64,000 bases of DNA, taken from assembly GCA_023614405.1 (NCBI GenBank), contig CM042693.1:339309527-339373526 (forward strand). Direction: 5' to 3'. Positions 12,001-20,505 of the stretch are shown here, in pieces. The stretch is from Avena insularis (taxonomy: Eukaryota; Streptophyta; Magnoliopsida; Poales; Poaceae). The notes under the pieces are model-generated. The model worked only from the letters and a program-made list of their open reading frames with translations, made no database searches and was not told the DNA's origin. The position numbers were made by a program, and so were the translations under genes. How positions within the stretch are numbered: position 1 is the first letter of the stretch; every line of letters begins with the position of its first letter.

Positions 12001-15000
12001 TGGCTGTGTGTCTCAATCAGAGTGTGATCTGAGAAAGTGTGAGAGGATGAGAGAACACACAAGAACACCACAACCTAGTGAGAAGAGAGGAGGAAGAAGG
12101 AGAGATGATTTCTGTCAAGATTTCTGAGATCTGACAGGTCTGTCTTCAAGCTGGTGTTTGAGGGCTCAAACGTTCTTGAATTGGCTCTAAACTTGGTGAT
12201 ATTGTTCCTTGCTTTGAGTACTTAGATCGGGTTATATGGTTTGAGATTTGGGTCAGTGTAGCATCAGATTTGGAAGCGGTTTAGTCAGCTCGGACTGCTG
12301 CAGTTTCAGCATAGAGCAGTTTTGATAGACGAACAGTTTGGACAGGCAAACGGTGTCCGATTGGCCTGAAATTTGGCATGTATGTTGGGTACTCGTATGT
12401 TATCTTGTCTACCGAGTTTGGTGCTGATTGGATCTGCGGTTTAAGAGAAGTTTTCTGATTATCAAGGGGACAGAAACTAAGATACTCTGCTTTGCTATAA
12501 TCTTTCTCTCAAGTGGTTGTTGTTGCTGTTGCTGTTGCCGGTTGGCAATATGCTGAGTGTGTTGTATATATCTAGATGCTTTAGAAAAAACTCTGTACCC
12601 AGGTTACTCATAGTGAAGCTCGCGTGGACCGGTTGGTCCACACCCGTGGTTTTTTCCTTCTCACCTTGAGAAGGTTTTTTCACGTAAATCCTTGTGTCAC
12701 TTGTGCATGTGCTCATTGTTTTATTTCCGCTGTATATCTATTGATTGAAACTATCCTCGGGGTTCACTGCAGGGTTGTGCTTCTTCCCCCAACAGTTTTA
12801 TCTTTAGTTAAAATTTTAAAATATGGAGAACATGAAAGGGCTTTGGTTATTCTTAATAAAAAGAAAAAGTGTCGAGGAAGTTACTCTACAAAGCCTTTTT
12901 GCCTCCAAAGTCTCTGGTCTATGCGAGGATCTGACTGAGGAGGACATGCTAGGACTGGATGATGGTCATACAGACCAAAAAGGCCACGTTCTTCCTGTAA
13001 ACACTAAGAAAGATGCGTCTAAGAGAGTTACCAGGGGTAAGCCCAAGGTGACAATTGAGAAAATTACTGTATGTAGGAGTTCGAGATTAAGAAAAACTAC
13101 CAAACTTAACTTATGAAATGAAGGCCTTAATTTGGAATAGTGAAGGCATTAGATATACTAATAAGCATGTGATAATTCAAGCTAATATTAGGGAACATAA
13201 GTTAGACATTGTTGCGATTCTTGAAATAGGGAGATTAAAATTTTCAACATCTTTCCTAAAGGGTTTATCTTCTGGCCGAGATTTTATTTGGTTCTGCTTA
13301 TCTTCACATGAGATGTTAGGAGGCATCCTTGTTGGCATTAATGCTGAGACACTTGCAGTTAAAGGCGTGGATTATGGTGATTTCCTAGTGCGGTTGAACT
13401 TAAGATCCAAAAAGATGGTTTTGAGTGGTCTTTTATGGCTGTCTACGGGAACCCTAAGAGGCATATAAACCTGCATTCTTGGTGGAGTTAGTTAGATTGT
13501 GTGATAGTCTAGGAGTTCCTATGGTTTTGGGTGGAGATTTTAATATCTTAAGAAGTCCAACCGAGAAAAACAATGGAAATTACAATGCAAAGTGGCCTTT
13601 TGTTTTCAACGCTATTATTAGCAGTCTCAACCTAAGTGAGTTGGTTCTGTCTAGACGACACTTTACTTGGGCGAGCCGTCACGAAAATCCCACCTACGGA
13701 AAGCTAGACCAGGTTCTAGCCAGTGTAGAATAGGAACAAAAATTCCCCTTAGCCTCGGTGCGTGCACTTGACCTGTACGGGGTCTTATCACACACCACTC
13801 TTACTCGACTCTGAAGAACAAGCTCATCTGAGTAATAAAGCTCGCTTCTCTTTCGAACTATCTTGGCTAAGAGAGGAAGGCTTTTATGATAAGATAAAAT
13901 CAGAGTGGGAGTCTATGGTAGACGGCCACAACCCTATTGATACATGAAAAAAGAAAGATTAGACATTTATGCCGCTTCCTTTGTGGGTGGGCAAAAAATA
14001 AAAGTGGGACTTACAAAAAAGAAAGAGATAGACTTATTAGATTAATTTGATGATCTTGATATTAAGGCCAAAGCGATACCCCTCGATGCAACTGAGCACA
14101 GTTACTAAGAGGGGCCAATGAGCAACTAGGAAAGTTGAGAAGAGAGGAAGAGTCTAAATAGGCTCAACGCGCTAAAGTTAGATTTATTCAGGAAAGAGGT
14201 AATAATACGAAATATTTTCCTCTAATGGCTAACTGCTGTTATAGGAAAAAGTGAATCTACCATCTAGAGCAAGAGGAAGGGACTATCATTGGTGAGGAAA
14301 ATCTTAGATTGTTCATTTCTAAGTTTTATAAGAAGTTACTTGGGGCACCGGCTATAAATAACTTCAGTATGATAGAAGAATTTATTTCAAACATTTCTAT
14401 AGTTACTCCGAAAGAAAATATTATCCTAACGACTCCTTTTACCGAGAAGGAGATGTTAGATGCCTTAATGAAAATGGAACCTAATAAATCACTGGGACCA
14501 GACAGGTTCCAGCTAAATTTTATCAATGCTCCTAGGAGGTTATTACTTATTAAAAAATACCTTATGGCTATGTTTATACAGTTGCAACATGGAGATTTTG
14601 CACAGTACAAACTAAACTTTGGAATCATTACGTTGATACCAAAAAAAGAAGATGCGATGCAAATACAACAATATAGACCAATGTGCCTACTTAACTTAAT
14701 CTTCAAAATCTTTAAGAAAGTAGGTACTAATAGAATAACGAGCATTGCGCCAAAGGTAATAAAACCTTCTCAGACGGCCTTTATGCCCGGTAGACATATT
14801 CTAGAAGGGGTTGTTGTGTTGCACGAAATCATCCATGAGCTTCATCGGAAGAAAATGGATGGTATACTCTTCAAAGTTGATTTCGAAAAGTCTTACAATA
14901 AGGTTAAATGGCCTTTTATCCAGCAGACTATACATATGAAGGGTTTCTATTCAAAATGGTGTCAAAAGATAAGTCACTTCGTTGAGGGAGGATCTGTGGG

Positions 15001-17459
15001 AGTAAGGGTTAATGACGACATTGGCCACTATTTCCAAACCTTGAAGGGATTGAGAAAAGGTGATCCTCTGTCTTCACTCCTTTTCAACATTGTTGCAAGA
15101 CATGTTATCCATCTTAATTGCTCGTGCAAAAGAGGATGGCCCAATAGGGGATCACCTTGTGGAGGGAGGAGTCTCCATTCTTCAGTACGCTGATAATACA
15201 TTCTTATTCATGGAACATGACCTAGAGAAGGCCATCAACATGAAACTCATCCTCTATTTTTTTGAGAAATTGTCTGGACTTCAAATAAACTTACATAAGA
15301 GTGAGATCTTTTGTTTCGACAACGAAAAAGACTCCGAGGACCAATATAAGCAGATCTTCGGCTGTGAATCTGGCTCCTTACCTTTTAAATATCTCAGCAT
15401 CCCAATCCACTATAGACGTCTTTTAAACAAGGAGTGGAGTTCAGTAGAAACGTGTTTCATACGGAGATATGCTTGTTTTGATAAATTCCGTGTTAACTAG
15501 ACTACTGATGTTCATGCTATCTTTTCTAGAAATACCTAAAGGGGTTAGGAAAAGACTAGACTTTTATCGATCTCTTTTTTTGGCAGAACGATCAGCTAAA
15601 ACGAAAGTATAGATGATCTAAATGGAACATCGTCTGTAGGCCCAAAGATCAAGGTGGTTTAGGGGTGGAAGTCTTGGAATTAAAAAACGGATGCTTGTTA
15701 AGCAAATGGCTAAACAAGCTACTTACAGAGGAGGGCGTTTGGCAAAAGCTTTTGCAAAACAAATACCTTCGAAACAAGACTTTGTCACAAGTTACTGTGA
15801 AACCTACTGATTTTCCTTTCTGGAAAGGACATATGGGAGTGAAGAACGACTTCTTCTCAAGAGGTTCTTTCACTTTAGAAAATGGCAAGAAAGTGTGTTT
15901 CTAGGAAGACACGTGACTTGGAGATGCTCCGGTAGCTAGCTAATATCCTCCGTCATACGAAATATAATACCTACGTAGATATACATTTGGAAAATTACAT
16001 GCTTCCTTTACAAGAAAGTCATTCTCACCAAAGATAATCTAGCTCATTGAAACTGGAATGGTTGTAAGAAAAGCTCTTTCTATGATTCAACGGAATCAAT
16101 CAACCATTTATTTTTTGATTGTCCCTTTGCTCGTCTCATTTGGAGAGTGGTTCAGTTCACGTTTGACATACCACCCCACCAACGTTACAAATATGTTTAG
16201 AAATTGGTTAAGTGGAGTAGATAAAATATCAAATTCTCAAATTATAATTGGGATATGCACTTTGATGTGGGCTATATAGAACAGTCGAAACGATATTGTC
16301 TTTTAACACGAGGACAAACTCTCTTTTTTACAGGTTATCCATATGGTGTGTCACACTAGATCCATGACCGGTCTCTTTTGCTTCCGAAGGCGCAAGGAGA
16401 GCCTATGCGTGGTGGTGGCCAATGGTTGGAGGCGGTGGCGCGAGCTATCTACAGCCATACTAGTTGGCAGCTACTAAACGACTACGTGATGCATATATGT
16501 GTCTCTTAACTTTTCCGTTGGCTAGTTTATGTACACACGCCGTGTGATATGTGAGTTGTAAAATTTGATACTTTAACACTTTGGGTAATAAAAAAACCGT
16601 ATTGCATTGATTGATACAGAGGGCGGGTCCCCCTTTTTCCAAAAAAATCAAAGGTCCTTGTCTGCCCTTCTCGGAGGAAAAATTAGAAACTTCAAACTTA
16701 CCGAGTAGTAGTGTTTGTCTTTATCCCCATGTTTTTCCTGGAATAAGCGGATATGGACTGATCAGTGGTGACGTGCGGATCATAGAGCGATGCGTGGAGC
16801 GGCCTGAGCTCCACCGTGTTGACGAACGGCGTGCCACCGCCGGTGTTTACCAGGCACACCGGCACCCAGCTCGCCCACGCGATGAAGATTGCCTCGGACC
16901 ACCAGTAGTCCGAGTTCTGGAACGTGTCCCAATAGTTGCTGCCCAGGTGCACGTCGAACGACGGGCTGGTGGTCTTGCCGTCGTAATCCCCGTACAAGAA
17001 CACCATCCGCACCAGGTACTTGACACCGCTCTTTGTTGGGAGCGTGTAGCAGGTCCGCGTGCCGGACGGGTAGGGGAAGCTCCTGAGAGTTAGCTCGGAG
17101 ATATCGTTAGCACCGCCCGTTTGATCGGCGGCGATCTTGTGGTTCTCCCCGCCGTCGACGTACGGACTGTCGGCGACGTAGGCGATGTCTGAGTTGGGGT
17201 CCCCGCCGCTGCCGGACGCGGCGTCCAGGCCGCAGTCGATGCTTAGAAAACCTGATTGATCACCTACATATATTGACAAGACCAGGTGAAAATTAAGAGT
17301 TAGAACATCTATCGCAAGCCGACCAGTTCGATTCGCGACGTAGTAGGCATCAACGATCGATGTACTTGAGGTGAAAAATCAACCTAGCTGACCGGCGACA
17401 TGAACTGGTGTGGTTGCTAGAGCTAACACGACTGCAGCAAGGAAAACGAACCACGCCAT
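1..17459 (-). CDS. Malectin-like receptor-like kinase gene, 5' portion (exons 1-3; gene continues off the left edge)
   Basis: Seen: three minus-strand coding blocks join in phase: exon 1 at 17384-17459 (signal peptide), exon 2 at 16702-17263 (malectin-like domain) and exon 3 at 1-33 (partial). Exon 1 ends in phase 1 and exon 2 in phase 2, and the joined frame has no stop. Exon 3 opens with the family hallmark DPYDRLW. Known: this exon order (signal peptide, then a malectin-like domain split over exons, then LRRs, membrane segment and kinase) is typical of the large plant LRR-RLK subfamily I. These are plasma-membrane receptor kinases whose extracellular domain is thought to sense cell-wall or peptide ligands. 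Inferred: LRR, transmembrane and kinase exons lie left of position 1, so kinase activity cannot be judged. Intron 2, 34-16701, is packed with TEs. Whether the gene is still expressed and spliced is unknown. Confidence 0.72.
186..2130 (+). mobile_element. CACTA DNA transposon, left end with internal tandem repeats (right end not found)
   Basis: The terminus CACTACAGGAAAAC starts at 186 after a possible 3-bp target site CAT (183-185). The next 300 bp are GC-rich and full of short subterminal repeats of the kind GCCGTCGGCGTAG / GCCGACGGC / CTCGGCATAG in both orientations. This terminal motif plus subterminal repeats is diagnostic of plant CACTA (En/Spm) elements. AT-rich interior with 0.65-kb tandem repeats follows. 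No transposase frame is present, and a matching right terminus (CTGTAGTG plus CAT) was not found, so the copy is truncated or non-autonomous and the right limit given is approximate. It lies in intron 2 of the receptor kinase gene, 152 bp from the exon 3 acceptor. Confidence 0.7.
646..2110 (+). repeat. Tandem repeat of about 655-660 bp, 2.2 copies, inside the CACTA element
   Basis: The landmark TAGTTTGAAA(C/G) occurs at 646, 1307 and 1960, giving periods of 661 and 653 bp. Other landmarks recur at the same spacing: AATGAGCTATCAT, GAAGCAACCACCAAATGAA, CTAGACCA.CTTAT, and GCGAGGCTCAACCCCGAG. The third copy stops after about 150 bp. Copies differ by scattered substitutions and small indels, so the duplication is not recent. 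Such AT-rich internal arrays are known in Triticeae CACTA elements. Confidence 0.85.
2131..2496. other. AT-rich stretch, nothing recognised
   Basis: Very AT-rich sequence with no coding frame and no recognised TE terminus. It may be the remainder of the CACTA interior. Confidence 0.4.
2497..2560 (+). pseudogene. 5S rRNA-like relic (3' half of 5S gene)
   Basis: The segment contains GAAGTTAAGCATGCT, then a diverged GAGTAGT block, then AGGATGGGTGACC, in the order and close to the spacing of the 3' half of plant 5S rRNA. The 5' half is not visible. It is embedded in AT-rich repeat sequence, so it is probably a 5S-derived piece of a TE (as in Cassandra-type or SINE3-type elements) and not a working gene. 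Confidence 0.6.
2561..2869. other. Unassigned intron sequence with a short direct duplication
   Basis: No gene or TE terminus was recognised. A GC-rich patch has two copies of GGAGGGGCCATGGACTCCAAT (near 2768 and 2801), a short local duplication. Confidence 0.4.
2870..3111. mobile_element. Possible Stowaway-type MITE remnant
   Basis: The AT-rich block ends with TTAGGAACGGAGGAAGTA, which resembles the 3' inverted terminal repeat of Triticeae Stowaway MITEs (...GGACGGAGGGAGTA). A clear matching left terminus is absent, so the left limit is uncertain and the element is probably degraded. Confidence 0.35.
3180..4200 (+). mobile_element. LINE (L1-type) fragment A: C-terminal part of ORF2, heavily decayed
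   Basis: Translated in shifting frames, the block shows the same order of motifs as the C-terminal half of the LINE at 12.8-16.6 kb. First comes [15 protein letters not shown], then a DQRPG...LLSKWLFKL block with QELLQNKY(I)QSKT (about 3390-3520). Near 4025-4080 comes a zinc-binding segment [17 protein letters not shown]. It has several stops and frame changes. Endonuclease and reverse transcriptase domains are absent, as expected for a 5'-truncated copy. The 3' end is not clearly defined; A-rich sequence near 4170-4195 may be part of its tail. Confidence 0.65.
4201..4777. other. Unassigned intron sequence
   Basis: AT-rich with no supported coding frame. It may include the 3' UTR of the LINE fragment upstream. 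Nothing else was recognised. Confidence 0.35.
4780..4998. mobile_element. Stowaway (Tc1/mariner) MITE
   Basis: A 219-bp element is flanked by TA on both sides (4778-4779 and 4999-5000). The left end reads GTCCCTCTATCTCTATTTATAA and the right end is its imperfect inverse, AATAAACTGAGATGGAGGGGAG. The TA target site, the CTCCCTCC-type termini and the AT-rich non-coding core fit Stowaway. Confidence 0.75.
5725..5803 (+). repeat. (GTT)n/(ATT) microsatellite in the 5' LTR
   Basis: Two GTT-rich blocks are separated by GATGCTGCTGGTGGT. The 3' LTR has only a short GTTGTTGTTGCTGTTGCTGTTG at the same place (about 12518), so the array expanded after insertion or in one LTR only. Confidence 0.9.
5908..7474 (+). 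mobile_element. Solo LTR (probably gypsy type) nested in the copia 5' LTR
   Basis: A 1567-bp block begins TGATACGTCGG and ends GCGCCATCA, with a perfect 5-bp TSD CGCAC at 5903-5907 and 7475-7479. The copia LTR resumes exactly after it. The TGATACGTC start and internal organisation (GC-rich CGCCTATAAGAAGCCC TATA region near 6270) resemble LTRs of Triticeae gypsy families. It has no internal domain, so it is a product of LTR-LTR recombination. The exact family is not assigned. Confidence 0.85.
7626..7637 (+). promoter_or_regulatory. Primer-binding site of the copia element
   Basis: TGGTATTAGAGC, 3 bp after the 5' LTR, matches the initiator-Met tRNA primer site TGGTATCAGAGC with one change. It marks the start of minus-strand cDNA synthesis. 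Confidence 0.8.
7708..8560 (+). pseudogene. Copia gag (decayed)
   Basis: The gag frame opens with ATG at 7708 ([16 protein letters not shown]) and meets an in-frame TAA at 7756. It reads through W-K-S-K-M-K-D-L-L to 8010 and shifts frame near 8010-8016 into the frame used by the rest of gag-pol. The body has the copia gag motif VDDNVLNHI and [12 protein letters not shown]. The nucleocapsid zinc knuckle near 8400-8450 is damaged: the expected CX2CX4HX4C has Phe in place of the second Cys ([14 protein letters not shown]). It is followed by a lysine-rich stretch. Confidence 0.8.
8561..8960 (+). pseudogene. Copia aspartic protease region (decayed)
   Basis: Follows gag in the same frame. The protease active-site block [12 protein letters not shown] (near 8660) has Gly where the catalytic D-S/T-G triad needs Ser or Thr. 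The frame ends at 8835-8837, and a second stop occurs near 8925 before the integrase segment, which continues in the same frame. Confidence 0.7.
8970..9990 (+). pseudogene. Copia integrase (catalytic residues lost)
   Basis: A GAG-pre-integrase segment [14 protein letters not shown] keeps both His of the HHCC finger, but the first Cys is lost ([10 protein letters not shown]). The core begins DLIYSDVC (first Asp kept). The second catalytic Asp is Asn in RTNNGGEY and the catalytic Glu is Lys in NGLAKRMN. The frame is clean to about 9810 and then shifts, with remnants of the C-terminal part to 9990. The integrase cannot be active. Confidence 0.82.
10270..11817 (+). pseudogene. Copia reverse transcriptase-RNase H (broken)
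   Basis: The RT N-terminus ([22 protein letters not shown]) starts in the frame beginning near 10336 and stops at 10576-10578. The next motif [11 protein letters not shown] follows in the same frame, then a frame change. The catalytic YVDD motif is intact near 10846-10857. RNase H keeps its acidic motifs [17 protein letters not shown] and FCDNQSS, with a stop between the last two at 11539-11541. RT could be catalytically sound in sequence but cannot be made as one protein. Confidence 0.85.
11832..11846 (+). promoter_or_regulatory. Polypurine tract of the copia element
   Basis: GGGAGGGGGAGTT directly abuts the 3' LTR start TGTTGGG at 11847. It is the plus-strand primer site. Confidence 0.8.
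11847..12794 (+). repeat. 3' LTR of the copia element
   Basis: 948 bp, TGTTGGGCC...CCAACA, followed by TSD GTTTT at 12795-12799. It is uninterrupted and so shows the native LTR length. Confidence 0.9.
13118..13947 (+). pseudogene. LINE B AP-type endonuclease domain (decayed)
   Basis: It begins [15 protein letters not shown], the usual start of plant LINE ORF2, and includes [14 protein letters not shown] (GDFN motif near 13530) and LDQVLAS. The catalytic SDH near the end reads SYH ([10 protein letters not shown]). Frames change near 13470 and 13735. The domain nicks target DNA to prime reverse transcription; this copy has lost a catalytic residue. Confidence 0.8.
14309..15500 (+). pseudogene. 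LINE B reverse transcriptase domain (decayed)
   Basis: The order is [22 protein letters not shown], then [62 protein letters not shown] and [10 protein letters not shown]. The catalytic YADD is YADN, and the A-Y-D motif of the palm reads S-Y-N, so two catalytic aspartates are gone. The frame changes near 15110-15190. Confidence 0.85.
15501..16290 (+). pseudogene. LINE B C-terminal region (connection and zinc-binding segment)
   Basis: [19 protein letters not shown] sequence is followed by [21 protein letters not shown] and [10 protein letters not shown] (15600-15790), then a stop at 15902. It ends with the zinc-binding/WAIWN-type tail near 16090-16285 ([22 protein letters not shown]). The layout matches LINE fragment A at 3.2-4.2 kb. 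Confidence 0.75.
16702..17263 (-). CDS. Exon 2 of the receptor-like kinase (N-terminal half of malectin-like domain)
   Basis: The exon is bounded by an acceptor (TATGTAG at 17264-17270) and a near-consensus donor GTAAGT at 16696-16701. It encodes about 187 residues with the landmarks of the plant malectin-like domain: GFLSIDCG at the start, then [48 protein letters not shown], and [13 protein letters not shown] near the end. The whole domain is usually about 330 residues, so this is roughly its first half, and the next exon should carry the DPYDRxW motif. No stop or frameshift was seen. A LINE poly-A tail ends 54 bp beyond the donor. Confidence 0.85.
17384..17459 (-). CDS. Exon 1 of the receptor-like kinase (signal peptide)
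   Basis: The ATG is at 17457-17459 on the minus strand. The reading starts [15 protein letters not shown] and continues with small and hydrophobic residues to about residue 23, a good secretory signal peptide. Two donors fit and give the same phase: GT at 17382-17383 (exon of 76 bp) or GT at 17391-17392 (exon of 67 bp). They differ by three residues. This ATG is chosen because it is the first in frame about 65 bp downstream of a TATA box and gives the signal peptide expected for this family. Confidence 0.7.
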
Positions 17460-17523
17460 TGAAACGACCACTCTCTACCAAGTGTGCAAATGGCGCCGGC
17501 AAAATGAGCTGCCCATTTCCTGT

Positions 17524-17535
17524 ACTATATATATT
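17524..17535 (-). promoter_or_regulatory. TATA box of the receptor-like kinase gene
   Basis: The minus strand reads CAATATATATAGT about 65-75 bp upstream of the exon 1 ATG. A transcription start roughly 30 bp downstream would leave a short 5' leader of about 35-45 bases. The position is as expected for a plant core promoter. The start site itself is inferred. Confidence 0.55.
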
Positions 17536-17539
17536 GCGC

Positions 17540-19039
17540 GCCAACTTGAGACGAGAGATCTATGCTTTCTTATATAATATAACTGACGTACTGCTCTCAG
17601 CCATTTGGCATTAATTTGGTTTTTAGCTAGGTCAAGTGACCAATTCTTTGGGGCCTGAATTTGGCTGAAGACCAACCAAAAGTCGACAAAATTAAACAAC
17701 GTCTGAACCTTGTTCGGCTTTGGCTTGCCCTTATGTCTAACAGAAATATGTTGACCAAGATTCATATTCTAAAACCTACGTACGAAGATGAGAACATGTT
17801 CCGTGCACTGGTGCTTGTGAAAATCACCCGGTGCAACCAACCTCGTATCCTTGTCTATAAGTCGTTATAAAAAGATCATGAAAAGAATAGCATGTAGGTA
17901 TAGCATCTGTCTATGGTGCTACGAAATTTCAGTTAAAACTTGAGAATTAACAAAGGGATAATCTCTGTGAATATTAACGGATCCAAATTGGCCTATGAAT
18001 TCACCCAATTAGTACCATTTTTGTTTATCAAGTTGTGTTCTGAATATACGGTTTAAAATTTCTAGAGTATTGCATACATGTTGTATCTTCGCGCTCTAGT
18101 TTTTGTTCAGATTTTTTCTTTTAAAATTTCTGAACATGTAAACCGAGGTCTGGTACACCGGCCAGATACAGTGTCCTCCTACTAGTTTATTATATCGCTT
18201 TGTTGCAAAGAAGGGAAAGAGGAGCTCTCCATTCCATTTAGTAGAATAGAAATACACACTTGGAGTTATATAATTGTGATGATCCATCTACGTGACATGT
18301 GATAGCAATTCAAGATTTAGATTAACCTAGTATATATAGTTGACATATACCTTCACTATTATTGGGCTTGTAAGACGAATCATCAGCATTTTTTTAAGGA
18401 AAAAAACAAGGTTTTCATTAACTAAACAAAGCACGAAACAAGAACAAAGGGAAAAAAACAACTGTCACCATCTCACAAACAAAGACTCTTAATAAACCAA
18501 TCCTTCAAACCTAGGACAAGGGTCAGATCTGAGAGGGGAACACACGCAATCCTAAGGGTATTCTCCATAGGTGAATTCGTGGGTGTATGAATTTATCTTA
18601 GTATAGAAACTTCATTGCCTAATAACAGACAGAATTTACATCAGAAAAGGAAAAAAGTGCCACTGGTTTGGAAGTTTATTTTGACATCAATGCGCTTTCG
18701 GTCAACCGCTCCATAAGAGGCCATGTAAAAGCCGACATTGGACCCGGTCAGTTGATTACCTCTGTAGAAGCCCTCCATGAAAGACGAAAGCATAAGATCA
18801 ATGATAGCATTTCGGTTTAGGAATCCTTTAGAACTTGGGAGGTCAAAATTTTGATGTTAGCACTTAGGTTGGTTGGAGATGAAACCACAGATAGAAGAAA
18901 GGTGACAAAGAAACCCTCAAGAGCATATCATCTTGTATATAGAACTTCATACACTCTATTCTCGAGATACTTGTTTTACTAACCCACAGTTGGTGCCAGA
19001 GGATCACTTGTCTTGTCAATCAAAGGTCATAGCACAATT
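17540..19039. other. Upstream region of the receptor kinase gene; unassigned
   Basis: No supported coding frame. The first several hundred bases are the presumed promoter of the minus-strand gene. An A/T-rich patch at 18388-18470 (TTTTTTTAAGGAAAAAAACAA followed by GTTTTCATTAAC) looks like the poly-T end of a minus-strand retroposon, but no coding motif could be tied to it. Confidence 0.35.
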
Positions 19040-19560
19040 CTTTCTACTGACATTTGTCATTGCATGGATGAAAAGTACACTACGAGGGGTCCTCTTGGCG
19101 AGGGGAAGGGTGCCTAAGGCGGGTGGATATCCGGGACGACGATGCACACTAGTTATTCAGGTCCTGATCTTATTATAAATCACTATAGCATCAACAGTGT
19201 TACATGTTACATATATTGGCGTGTGTAAAGCTTGTGCCCCAAAGTTCGCCCGTTGGCCGGCTTATATTGATATCTGGCCTAGGGTTAACATAGAGAATCC
19301 TGTCTGACTACCATACAAAATTCTACACTAAGGCGGCAACACGCCGTGTCTTGTACTCCACGTCTTCAGTCATCTGGGCCAGAGATGGTAAATCTCTGGG
19401 CCTTCCGTAGACGGATGTGCCCTCATCTTTTTCTCATCAACTAGGATGTCCGGTAAGCCATCTAGCATTAGCCACGCACCCTTGCTTGCTGGAATAAGTC
19501 AATGTCGTGGGTATATTCGAATTAGATATCACCAACAGTAGACCCCAGAACTCTCTGAGA
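19040..19560 (+). repeat. Unassigned Triticeae repeat R1, copy L
   Basis: Collinear with 48480-48592 + 50448-50601 + 56807-57010. Shared blocks include CTTGGCGAGG.GAAGG, GATGCACACTAGTTA, AGGAATCCTGTC(T/C)G, CTAAGGCGGCAA, TCTTGTACTCCACG, GCTGGAATAA and GATATCACCAACG/A. Family not identified; possibly an LTR of an uncatalogued element. It has no coding frame. Confidence 0.6.
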
Positions 19561-20500
19561 TCTCTAGTCGGACTATTGAATGCTTGAGACAGAATCCATC
19601 TTTAAGTGATCGATGATATTGAACGATAATCTTGCAGGTTCCTGAAACTTATCAACAAACTCTATACGAGTCAAAGTGAGTCGGATAACTATCAATCTAT
19701 CTTTCTCTCGAGCTCGCAAAACTGAGTTGAAAAATGTTCTTGATCACCCAATGGAGATTGATTTTAAACTTTCTCGTAGATTGTGGCACGTTTAGGTCAG
19801 GTCATGTCATCTTACATAGATTCTCATCACCAGTGTTGTTAGTTGGACCACCACCACTAGAGCCGAGGCGTCGCATAAATGCTGTATGAGAATCGAGGAG
19901 CCAGACGGTTTGTGGCCACGCACAACTGAATTTATGATGCACATTTCTTGATGCAAACAACTCTATGTGTATCAACTCATTGGGACTCCAAATGCAGAGT
20001 GTTGTAGCAAGCATCTTTTTCCTACAAGGGTGACTCGAGGGTTTATATAGAACTCTCGAAGAATTGGCTAGGAACTTCTATTCTTGTCTTCTTCGGGCAA
20101 CCTACAAAACAAAGTATTTGCCTTCTGTCCCCAACTCCAACCCATGTGGTTATCAAGCACAATGTTTCATGTTAGTAAAATTGAAATAAAACTATAAATA
20201 AGTAAAGTAAACAATCTATAACTAGGCAAAAAAAGGATGAACAATAAAGTAAAGTTATTTTTGGTTGGTTGTTTGTTTATGCAAGTAGTAGATGTATTTT
20301 TATATTTTCGGATTTAATTAATGCAGAAAAAGTAAAAGGAAATAAAAGTATGCTAAAGATTTTTCTTATAATAAGAAGTGGATATGGGTTCATGGATTCA
20401 CTTGACTACTCTCTCGTAAGGTGCAATGAACATAAAAACTACTTATGGATGAATTATCACTTAGAACTTCATTATATGTTTGATTAGTATTCATATGGGA
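19561..20500. other. Unassigned sequence right of R1-L
   Basis: No coding frame or TE terminus recognised. It ends at the insertion site of the next solo LTR. Confidence 0.35.
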
Positions 20501-20505
20501 ATCAC

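Larger units (their letters stand above)
5084..12794 (+). mobile_element. Ty1/copia LTR retrotransposon, complete in structure but coding-decayed
   Basis: Seen: LTRs beginning TG(C/T)TGGGCCATGTC and ending CCAACA bracket the element. The 5-bp TSD GTTTT is present on both sides (5079-5083 and 12795-12799). A primer-binding site follows the 5' LTR, a polypurine tract precedes the 3' LTR, and the domain order gag-PR-IN-RT-RNase H is copia. Gag and pol resemble the TNT1/Tork type. Decay: stops at 7756, 8835, about 8925 and 10576, several frameshifts, and lost integrase catalytic residues. The LTRs differ at roughly one site in ten by eye, and the 5' LTR lacks about 40 bp found at 11975-12015, so this is an old insertion. 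It lies in intron 2 of the receptor kinase, antisense to the gene, and was itself hit by a solo LTR. Confidence 0.92.
12800..16647 (+). mobile_element. LINE (L1-type) B with ORF1 remnant, endonuclease, RT and poly-A end
   Basis: An ORF1 tail (basic, near 12950-13116) is followed by ORF2 with AP endonuclease, reverse transcriptase and a C-terminal zinc-binding segment in order. The 3' UTR ends in AATAAAAAAACC...CAGAGGGCGGGTCCCCC...CCAAAAAAA at 16647, as in Triticeae LINEs. The copia TSD GTTTT directly precedes the visible start, so the copia element probably inserted into or at the 5' end of this LINE. The true 5' end and TSD were not found. ORF2 is broken by frameshifts and stops. The 3' end is only 54 bp from the splice donor of receptor-kinase exon 2. 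Confidence 0.88.

Noticed and set aside
16640..17459. Receptor-kinase segment as a truncated pseudogene fragment captured by or cut by a LINE
   Set aside because: Exon 2 ends in a consensus donor, 54 bp of intron precede the LINE, and an in-phase next exon with the right motif exists at 1-33. An intact gene with a long intron explains the data better.
18388..19039. Minus-strand LINE starting at the poly-T near 18388
   Set aside because: The tail is suggestive, but no ORF2 motif could be found in the following 600 bp, so it was left unassigned.
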